From: Gemmatimonadota bacterium
GTDB taxonomy: Bacteria; Gemmatimonadota; Gemmatimonadetes; Gemmatimonadales; Gemmatimonadaceae
NCBI GenBank assembly: GCA_028287225.1
Contig: JAQBPZ010000042.1
Span: forward strand, 1 to 7,199
Direction: 5' to 3'
DNA: 7,199 nucleotides
Under the pieces are notes generated by a model. It ran no database searches, was not told the DNA's origin, and was given only the letters and a program-made list of their open reading frames with translations. Numbering within the stretch: the stretch's first letter is position 1; each line of letters starts with the position of its first letter. The position numbers were made by a program, and so were the translations under genes. Positions 1 to 4,561 of the stretch are shown piece after piece.

Positions 1-210
1 GGGGCGCCGGGTGGCGGCCGTCCGGGCCTTGCCGCGCTGCTGCTGTACGGGCCGCCGCTTCACGACCGGCTTCTTCGCGGCCTTCGGGACATCGGGCGCA
101 ACGACCGCCGCCGGGGCGATGGCGGCGTGGGCGAGCCCGGCGCCCTGGGGCGCGAGCAGAAGGGCGGCAACGAGCGCAGTTGCCGCGGCGCTGCGCGCGC
201 GCGGCGTCAT
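1..210 (-). CDS. Secreted Lys/Arg/Pro-rich protein, N-terminal part only
   Basis: Reading leftward from an ATG at 210-208, the frame stays open for 70 codons to the window edge, so the 3' end is missing. The N-terminus looks like a Sec signal peptide: basic residues (Arg4, Arg6), a hydrophobic core near residues 11-20 (TALVAALLLA) and a good signal peptidase I site after Ala27-His28-Ala29. The next visible 40 residues are Ala/Val/Pro and then strongly basic, with KKPVVKRRP followed by QQQRGK, as in a disordered, cationic periplasmic linker. No catalytic or binding motif is reached before the edge, so I cannot name a family. A cell-wall protein with a basic linker before its folded domain would fit, but that is a guess. 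Codons end mostly in G or C, as in the neighbours. No clear Shine-Dalgarno precedes the ATG, which is the main doubt about the start. Confidence 0.55.
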   Translation of the reverse strand, partial: MTPRARSAAATALVAALLLAPQGAGLAHAAIAPAAVVAPDVPKAAKKPVVKRRPVQQQRGKARTAATRRP

Positions 211-301
211 CTTGAAGTGGGGCACGGACGGGAAGGGAGGCAACTCGCGTTCCAGATGAAATTCCGGGCGCTCGCGGCTTCGCCGCGGGCTTGGGGGGGG
301 C

Positions 302-322
302 GGGTCGCGTGGAACGCGACCC
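302..322. repeat. Perfect 8-bp inverted repeat
   Basis: GGGTCGCG at 302-309 pairs exactly with CGCGACCC at 315-322 across a five-base loop, TGGAA. No T-run follows on either strand, so a terminator role is not obvious. It may be a small intergenic repeat element or a protein site. Confidence 0.5.
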
Positions 323-379
323 TTGGCGGGCGGCTGCGGCTGCTGCTTCGCAGCGGCGCCGCTACGCCTTGGCGGGCGG
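321..379. repeat. 13-base direct repeat pair
   Basis: CCTTGGCGGGCGG occurs at 321-333 and again at 367-379, 46 bases apart. The second copy leads into a perfect 7-bp hairpin (378-384 with 388-394, loop GAC). In DNA this G+C-rich, chance repeats are more likely than usual, but 13 exact bases so close together suggest local duplication or a dispersed repeat family. Confidence 0.45.
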
Positions 380-518
380 GCGGCGACGCCGCCCTTGAGG
401 GTAATGCGGGTGCGGATGTCCGCCAAGCGAGCAGCGCGAGCGCCCGTCAAGCGGTAGACCGAGCGCAGCGACGGTCACGCGCCCGCCACGGGAGGCGCTC
501 ACGCCGACCCCGCGCCAA

Positions 519-541
519 GCACGACCGCAACGCGGTCGTGC
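519..541 (-). terminator. Terminator-like hairpin after the acyltransferase-like gene
   Basis: GCACGACCGC at 519-528 is the exact reverse complement of GCGGTCGTGC at 532-541, giving a 10-bp stem with a three-base loop (or 9 bp with five). It begins 15 bases beyond the stop of the leftward gene. The minus-strand sequence after it starts TT and then turns G+C-rich, so a classic U-tract is missing, as is common in G+C-rich genomes. Position is the best argument for a terminator. Confidence 0.5.
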
Positions 542-556
542 GCCCGGCTTCACCGT

Positions 557-1825
557 CTACACCTTCAGGATGATGTTCCTCTTGTACAGCACGTACAGGA
601 TCGCGTACCAGAACAGCACGAACGCCACCGCGAAGGCGAGCGAGGCGTTGATCGGGTCCAGCCAGGACGCGAACAGGGTCTGGTAGATCCCGGCCTGCAG
701 GGGAATGCGCTTGCCCTCGTAGGTGACCTTGAAAATGGAGTAGATGCAGCGCGCCATGACCCCCGAGCCCACGAAGGCGATGGTCGGGTTGAGGCCGTAG
801 ACCACGAAGAACCGGGTCCAGCCGCGCACCTTCTGGTAGTCCACGATCCACATCACCGTGGCCAGGCTGACCGCCGCGATGCCGGCGCAGAACACCACGT
901 AGGAGCTGGTCCAGAGGCTCTTGTTGATCGGAAAGACCCAGTTCCACATAAGTCCCACCATCATGCCAAGCGCGCCCACGGCGAACAGGCCGGAGAGGCG
1001 CTCGGCGAGCGGGCGGTGCTCGCCGATCCAGCGGCCGGCGAGGTTGCCGAGCATCACCGTCCCGACTGCGGGCAGCGTGGAGAGCACGCCCTCCGGGTCC
1101 CAGGTCACGCTGGAGACCCAGAGGTGGTTGCCCAGCCCCGCGCCCGACCAGTCGAGCACCAGGCGGTCCGTCCACGCCGCCATCGTGCGCTGCGGGTCGT
1201 TCAGGAGGAGCGCTCCGATGGCGCCTCCCTCACCCGGCACGGGGAGCACGGTCATCACGATCCAGTACCCGAACAGGAGCCCGGCGATGATGCCGACCTG
1301 CTGCCGGAGCGTGGTCCGCTGCGTCAGGAGGCCGGCGAGCATGTACGCCACGCCGATCCGCTGGAGCACTCCCATGATGCGCCAGTGCAGCAGGCGGTCG
1401 CCCATGCGCTGGAGGAGGGTGGGGTCGGCAATGCCGGGGACGTCGCCGAAGGTAAAGTAGGGAAAGCCGTTGACGAGGAGCCCGAAGAGGAAGATCAGCG
1501 CGCCGCGCCGGATGATCTGCATCCGGATGGCGTGCTCGTCGTCGCCACGGGCCCGCCGCACGTTCAGCGACAGGTAGGTGGTGATGCCGACGATGAACAG
1601 GAAGAAGGGGAAGACCAGGTCGGTGGGCGTCCACCCGTTCCACGGCGCATGCTCGAGCGGCGGATAGATGTGCTCCCAGCTGCCCGGGTCGTTCACGAGG
1701 AGCATCCCGGCGACGGTCAGCCCCCGGAAGACGTCGAGCGACAGGAGCCGCTCCCGGCCGCGGGGCGGGGAGGCGGCGGGCGGGAGCTCCTGCGCGCGCG
1801 GCAGGCTGGACAACGTGATGGCCAT
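557..1825 (-). CDS. HGSNAT-like membrane acyltransferase (COG4299/DUF5009 family)
   Basis: A 422-residue multi-span inner-membrane protein of the family that includes lysosomal heparan-alpha-glucosaminide N-acetyltransferase and bacterial NagX-type proteins. Family landmarks run in order: LDVFRGLTVAGMLLVN (30-45); EHAPWNGWTPTDLVFPFF (58-75), where His59 aligns with the active-site His of human HGSNAT; GVLQRIGVAY (152-161); TWDPEGVLSTLPAV (241-254); FPINKSLWTSSYV (298-310); and YGLNPTIAFVG (343-353). About ten hydrophobic segments are visible. Human HGSNAT moves acetyl from cytosolic acetyl-CoA across a membrane to an amino sugar. In bacteria a role in amino-sugar uptake or in modifying envelope glycans has been suggested, and the substrate here is unknown. 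The start is ATG with GAGG (1836-1833) seven bases upstream. The gene stands alone, with no sugar-catabolism genes in view. The family call is secure; the reaction is inferred. Confidence 0.9.
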   Translation of the reverse strand: MAITLSSLPRAQELPPAASPPRGRERLLSLDVFRGLTVAGMLLVNDPGSWEHIYPPLEHAPWNGWTPTDLVFPFFLFIVGITTYLSLNVRRARGDDEHAIRMQIIRRGALIFLFGLLVNGFPYFTFGDVPGIADPTLLQRMGDRLLHWRIMGVLQRIGVAYMLAGLLTQRTTLRQQVGIIAGLLFGYWIVMTVLPVPGEGGAIGALLLNDPQRTMAAWTDRLVLDWSGAGLGNHLWVSSVTWDPEGVLSTLPAVGTVMLGNLAGRWIGEHRPLAERLSGLFAVGALGMMVGLMWNWVFPINKSLWTSSYVVFCAGIAAVSLATVMWIVDYQKVRGWTRFFVVYGLNPTIAFVGSGVMARCIYSIFKVTYEGKRIPLQAGIYQTLFASWLDPINASLAFAVAFVLFWYAILYVLYKRNIILKV

Positions 1826-2049
1826 CGGACGACCTCGAAAGATCCGGGAGACGCATTAACTATCCGCCAGAGCGGCAGTTGTCGAGCCGGACGGTGCGAG
1901 GGCACCCTTGCGCGCGGGGGCCGCGCGGTGAATGAGTACGAGGGCGGAGCGCGACACCACCGAGGCGTCGTGCCGTCGACCCGGTGACACGATGGCGGCG
2001 CGTCACCCCGCCCGGGCGTTCCCTTCCGCCGGATCGGAAGGAGGAGCAC
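1826..2049. other. Divergent intergenic region
   Basis: These 224 bases separate two divergently transcribed genes and must hold promoters for both. Visible elements are the weak leftward promoter candidate (1859-1885), a perfect 7-bp G+C inverted repeat (CGCGCGG 1911-1917 with CCGCGCG 1921-1927, loop GGG), and the ribosome-site hairpin next to the rightward gene. I found no clear rightward -35/-10 pair and no recognisable operator. Confidence 0.6.
1859..1885 (-). promoter_or_regulatory. Candidate promoter for the acyltransferase-like gene
   Basis: On the minus strand TCGACA (1885-1880, five of six matches to TTGACA) is followed after 15 bases by GATAGT (1864-1859, four of six to TATAAT). 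This lies in the only A+T-richer patch of the intergenic region. Transcription would begin around 1852, leaving a leader of about 27 bases that includes the GAGG ribosome site. The 15-base spacing is short and the match modest. Confidence 0.25.
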
Positions 2050-2052
2050 ATG
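2022..2052 (+). promoter_or_regulatory. Strong Shine-Dalgarno partly inside a hairpin
   Basis: AAGGAGG (2038-2044) sits five bases before the ATG at 2050 and fixes the start of the rightward gene. Just upstream, CCTTCCG (2022-2028) is an exact reverse complement of CGGAAGG (2035-2041) with a six-base loop (CCGGAT). The 3' arm therefore covers the first four bases of the Shine-Dalgarno. If this stem forms in the mRNA it would lower ribosome access. Confidence 0.55.
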
Positions 2053-2538
2053 CGACACACCATCACCCGCGACGGAATCGTCGCCGGCGTCCTCGGTGCG
2101 ACGGCCGTGGCCATCTGGTTCCTCGGCGTCGACCTCGCGTACGGACAGCCCTTCGCCACGCCCGCCGCGCTCGGGCGCGCGCTGCTCCGGATCTTCGGGC
2201 CGCCCGGGAGCGAGGGCACCGTCGTGTTCGTCGCCGCGTACACGATCTTCCACTACGCCGCGTTCATCGTCGTGGGGCTGATCGCGAGCGCCATCGTCCA
2301 TGCGGCGCGGTACCAGCCCGCGGTGCTCGCCGGCGCGATGATGCTTTTCGTGGCATTCGAGGTGGGCTTCTACGGCCTGAGCGCCGCGCTCGGGGAGTTC
2401 CCCGATTTCGGCTCGCTCGGTGGAGTCCTCGTCGGGACCGGGAACCTGATCGCCGCCGGCGTGATGGGCACCTACCTGTGGCGAACCCACCCCGAGCTCA
2501 AGGGACAGTTCGCGCATGCGCTGAGTGGTGAGGAGTAG
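2050..2538 (+). CDS. Four-helix membrane protein of unknown function
   Basis: A 162-residue protein I cannot assign to a named family. It has four hydrophobic segments, roughly 8-29, 57-84, 88-114 and 124-146, and a short hydrophilic tail ending GEE. Points that may be conserved are the polar residues near or within helices: Asp28 in WFLGVDL (24-30), His68 in the second helix, and Glu104 in the third (VAFEVGFYG, 101-109). The loop at 48-57 (IFGPPGSEGT) is Gly/Pro-rich. I recall similar small membrane proteins, annotated only as hypothetical, in soil bacteria, but cannot verify this. The frame is open from an ATG at 1984, but AAGGAGG just before 2050 and the charged, membrane-unlike extra residues favour 2050. 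The gene is transcribed alone, divergent from the acyltransferase-like gene and convergent with the oxidase operon. That it is real is well supported by its ribosome site and membrane pattern. Its function is unknown. Confidence 0.85.
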   Translation: MRHTITRDGIVAGVLGATAVAIWFLGVDLAYGQPFATPAALGRALLRIFGPPGSEGTVVFVAAYTIFHYAAFIVVGLIASAIVHAARYQPAVLAGAMMLFVAFEVGFYGLSAALGEFPDFGSLGGVLVGTGNLIAAGVMGTYLWRTHPELKGQFAHALSGEE

Positions 2539-2571
2539 CGCGACCGCCGGTGCAGGGTCACGAGGCAACAC

Positions 2572-2595
2572 GGGCCGGTGCAGGTGCACCGGCCC
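2572..2595. terminator. Probable bidirectional terminator between convergent genes
   Basis: GGGCCGGTGCA (2572-2582) is perfectly complementary to TGCACCGGCCC (2585-2595), giving a practical 10-bp stem with an AGGT loop. It lies 33 bases past the stop of the rightward membrane-protein gene and 13 bases past the stop of ctaG, the last oxidase gene. Neither side has a proper T-run; the leftward side has only GTGTTG. A partial copy of the left arm, GCCGGTGCAGG, also occurs at 2546-2556. Confidence 0.65.
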
Positions 2596-2608
2596 ATGGT
2601 CGCCGCGG

Positions 2609-3466
2609 TCAGCGCGCCTGGCGCACGTAGCCCACCTGGGCGCTCTCGCTGGAGTCCTCGTCCCGCTGCTGCCACTTGAAGAACACCACCGAGATGATCG
2701 TGAAGAAGAAGAAGCTGCCCGGGATCCACATCACGAGCGCGCCGATCATCTGGTCCTGGAGGGGCGAGATGCCCCACACCCGCGGCGCGCTGGCGTACGC
2801 CGGATAGAGGATGTGGTCCGCGTACGCGATCGAGACCGCCACGATCGACATCGGGATCGTCATCAGGAACAGGTAGAGCATCTGGCCCGGGTACGCGAGC
2901 CGCGGCAGCTCCGGCATCGGGCTGAGCACCGGCCACCACATCAGCACCGACGTGACCATGAAGCACAGGTGCTGCACGATGTGCACGTTGTGGTGCTCCA
3001 GCGCCATCTCGTACATCGGCGGCAGGTGCCAGGCGACGATCACCACGTTGAACAGCAGAAACGCCTGCGGGGCCGCCGTGATCCAGCGCGCCAGGGGCCC
3101 CACGCCGCGCCACCGGAGTGCCGGACGCAGCATCCAGCCCGGCGTCCCCATGATCATGAGGGGGGGCGCGACCAGGGTGAGCACGAGGTGCTGCACCATG
3201 TGCGCGCTGAAGAGGTAGTAGTCGCTCAGGTCGTGGACCCAGCCGTTGAGCGACAGGAAGATCAGCGCGAGCGCGGTGAAGAAGCTCGCGCGCTGGCCCG
3301 TGGTCGGCGGGCGCTCCCGCGCATCGGGCGGGGGGACCGCCCCGGCGCGCCAGTGGTACAGCGCGCCGAGGAGGGCCAGGCCGATCACCGTGCTCCAGTG
3401 CACGGTGAACTCGGAGAACGACAGGCGCGCCGCCGGATGCAGCAGCAGCGCCACCGGCAGGGGCAT
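2609..3466 (-). CDS. ctaG: Cytochrome c oxidase assembly factor CtaG (caa3 type)
   Basis: A 285-residue protein of the Bacillus-type CtaG family (caa3_CtaG), which is unrelated to the Cox11-type protein also called CtaG in Proteobacteria. About seven membrane helices are visible. Family landmarks are SAHMVQHLVLTLVAPPLMIM (87-106), a His-rich EHHNVHIVQHLCF (157-169), and QDQMIGALVMWIPG (237-250). The conserved His residues sit near helix ends where they could bind copper. In Bacillus subtilis CtaG is required to form active caa3 oxidase, and a role at the CuB site of subunit I has been proposed. The last ~20 residues are hydrophilic. The ATG (3466-3464) shares one base with the ctaF stop (TGATG), pointing to translational coupling. 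No good Shine-Dalgarno precedes it, which fits coupling. It is the last gene of the operon and is followed by the hairpin near 2584. Confidence 0.93.
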   Translation of the reverse strand: MPLPVALLLHPAARLSFSEFTVHWSTVIGLALLGALYHWRAGAVPPPDARERPPTTGQRASFFTALALIFLSLNGWVHDLSDYYLFSAHMVQHLVLTLVAPPLMIMGTPGWMLRPALRWRGVGPLARWITAAPQAFLLFNVVIVAWHLPPMYEMALEHHNVHIVQHLCFMVTSVLMWWPVLSPMPELPRLAYPGQMLYLFLMTIPMSIVAVSIAYADHILYPAYASAPRVWGISPLQDQMIGALVMWIPGSFFFFTIISVVFFKWQQRDEDSSESAQVGYVRQAR

Positions 3467-3831
3467 CAGAGCAGGGCCCCGGTCCGGTGCGAGAAGTAGC
3501 CGAACAGGAAGAGCAGGCCCACGATCGTGATGATCGCGATGATCAGCGGCGCGGTGAACAGCGCGCGGAACAGCTTGTGGTCGTACCGCAGGTGCATGTA
3601 GAACATCACCACCGTCGCGAACTTCACCGCCGACATGATCAGGAGCGATGGGACGAAGGCGCGCGAGGCGACGAAGCTCGGGATGTAGTAGATCCAGACC
3701 TCCACCGCGGTGATGAGCGTCAGGACGACCGCGACCTTCCAGTAGGTGGACCAGGTCGGGTGCTCGTGCGTGATGCCCATCGCCGTGTGGTCGACGTTGG
3801 CGTGCGGCTCGTGCTGGGTGTCGTGTGCCAT
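3466..3831 (-). CDS. ctaF: Cytochrome c oxidase subunit IV (CtaF/CoxD type)
   Basis: A 121-residue small subunit of the prokaryotic cytochrome c oxidase subunit IV family found with caa3 enzymes. It has three hydrophobic helices, about 31-50, 61-80 and 91-112. Between the second and third is the family signature VVMFYMHLRYD (74-84). The N-terminal tail is hydrophilic with six His in the first 24 residues. In this family the protein packs against the core subunits and is not catalytic; its precise role is unsettled. It starts 10 bases after the ctaE stop, with a weak AGTAGG-like ribosome site overlapping that stop, and ends in a 1-base overlap with ctaG. The position between subunit III and CtaG is the same as in Bacillus ctaCDEFG. 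Confidence 0.92.
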   Translation of the reverse strand: MAHDTQHEPHANVDHTAMGITHEHPTWSTYWKVAVVLTLITAVEVWIYYIPSFVASRAFVPSLLIMSAVKFATVVMFYMHLRYDHKLFRALFTAPLIIAIITIVGLLFLFGYFSHRTGALL

Positions 3832-3841
3832 GGACGTCGGC

Positions 3842-4543
3842 CTACTTGATGAGGTAGACGAGCGTGAAGATCGCGATCCACACCACGTCGACGAAATGCC
3901 AGTACAGCGCGGCGAGGTCGACGTTGATCGCGTCCTTGGGGCCGAGCCCGCGGCGATAGTCGATCGCCAGCAGGGTGAGGAGCCAGAGCACCCCGGCGGT
4001 GACGTGCGCGCCGTGGAACCCGGTGAGGGTGAAGAACGAGCTGCCGAACAGGTTCGTGCGGATCGTGAGCCCCTCGTGCACGAACGAGGTGAACTCGAAC
4101 GCCTGGAAGCCGAGGAAGGTGATGCCGAGGAGCGCGGTCATCCACAGCCACAGCTTCGACGACCGCAGCCGGCGGCTCCACCAGCCGCTGGGCATCGGCT
4201 GGTCCTTGAGCTCCACCGCCGCGAGGGCGAGCACCATCGCCAGCGACGACATCAGCAGGACGAAGGTGGACGCCGAGGTGATGGGGATGTTGAGGATCGC
4301 CTTGAGCGGGGTGCTGCACTGCGGGGGGAGGCAGGCATCGTGCGGGTACGGCCCCACGACGCTGCGGCCCTTGTAGATCAGGTAGGTGGAGATGAGCGAC
4401 GCGAAGAGCATGCACTCGGAGCCGATGAAGGCCCAGATGGCGATCTTCTTGTTGTCGAGTCCCGTCGACGTGGGCGGGTGCCCGTGCGCGTCGTCGTGCG
4501 CGCTGTGCGAATGGTCGCCGGTGAGGGCGGATGCGTGAGCCAC
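3842..4543 (-). CDS. ctaE: Cytochrome c oxidase subunit III, five-helix type
   Basis: A 233-residue subunit III (CoxC) of an aa3-type haem-copper oxidase. It has five membrane helices, about 34-56, 88-110, 132-155, 167-192 and 212-232, so it lacks the first two helices of the mitochondrial protein, as is usual in caa3 enzymes. Family features are Glu43 in GSECMLFASL (41-50), GFHGAHVTAGVLWL (175-188), and YWHFVDVVWIAIFTLVYL (214-231). Subunit III has no redox centre; it stabilises the core and helps proton uptake. The start is GTG at 4543-4541, with purine-rich GAGAGA five bases upstream; no in-frame ATG lies near it. The gene begins 18 bases after ctaD. Two oddities are six His in the first 22 residues, and a loop between helices 1 and 2 with Cys71 and Cys76 (HDACLPPQCSTPL) that looks like an insertion. 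Confidence 0.96.
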   Translation of the reverse strand: MAHASALTGDHSHSAHDDAHGHPPTSTGLDNKKIAIWAFIGSECMLFASLISTYLIYKGRSVVGPYPHDACLPPQCSTPLKAILNIPITSASTFVLLMSSLAMVLALAAVELKDQPMPSGWWSRRLRSSKLWLWMTALLGITFLGFQAFEFTSFVHEGLTIRTNLFGSSFFTLTGFHGAHVTAGVLWLLTLLAIDYRRGLGPKDAINVDLAALYWHFVDVVWIAIFTLVYLIK

Positions 4544-4561
4544 TGGTTTCTCTCGTGTGGT

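Larger units (their letters stand above)
211..556. other. Gene-free stretch dense in short inverted repeats
   Basis: This 346-base gap lies between the starts of the secreted-protein gene and the stop of the acyltransferase-like gene, both on the minus strand. Frames that are open here give Arg/Ala-rich low-complexity products and look like composition artefacts. It holds several perfect short inverted repeats (273-278 with 282-287; 302-309 with 315-322; 342-346 with 350-354; 378-384 with 388-394; 519-528 with 532-541), a run of eight G at 293-300 and a 13-base direct repeat. The promoter of the leftward secreted-protein gene should lie in its left part, but I see no convincing -35/-10 pair. 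Confidence 0.6.

Noticed and set aside
211..556. A known structured RNA or riboswitch in the gap
   Set aside because: Hairpins are present, but I recognise no conserved core of any RNA family, and G+C-rich DNA folds easily.
127..573. Plus-strand open frame across the repeat-rich gap
   Set aside because: The product is Arg/Ala-rich low complexity, and part of it lies opposite the secreted-protein gene with its convincing signal peptide.
1908..1936. TTGCGC followed by AATGAG as a rightward promoter
   Set aside because: The second hexamer matches the consensus at only three positions and the spacer contains a strong G+C hairpin, so it is no better than chance.
1016..1987. Plus-strand open frame over the acyltransferase-like gene and the intergenic region
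   Set aside because: Its composition is Arg/Glu/Asp/Pro-rich without motifs, while the opposite strand encodes a protein with all family signatures.
1984..2049. Upstream in-frame ATG giving the four-helix protein 22 extra residues
   Set aside because: The added residues are basic and Pro-rich, while a near-ideal Shine-Dalgarno stands five bases before the ATG at 2050.
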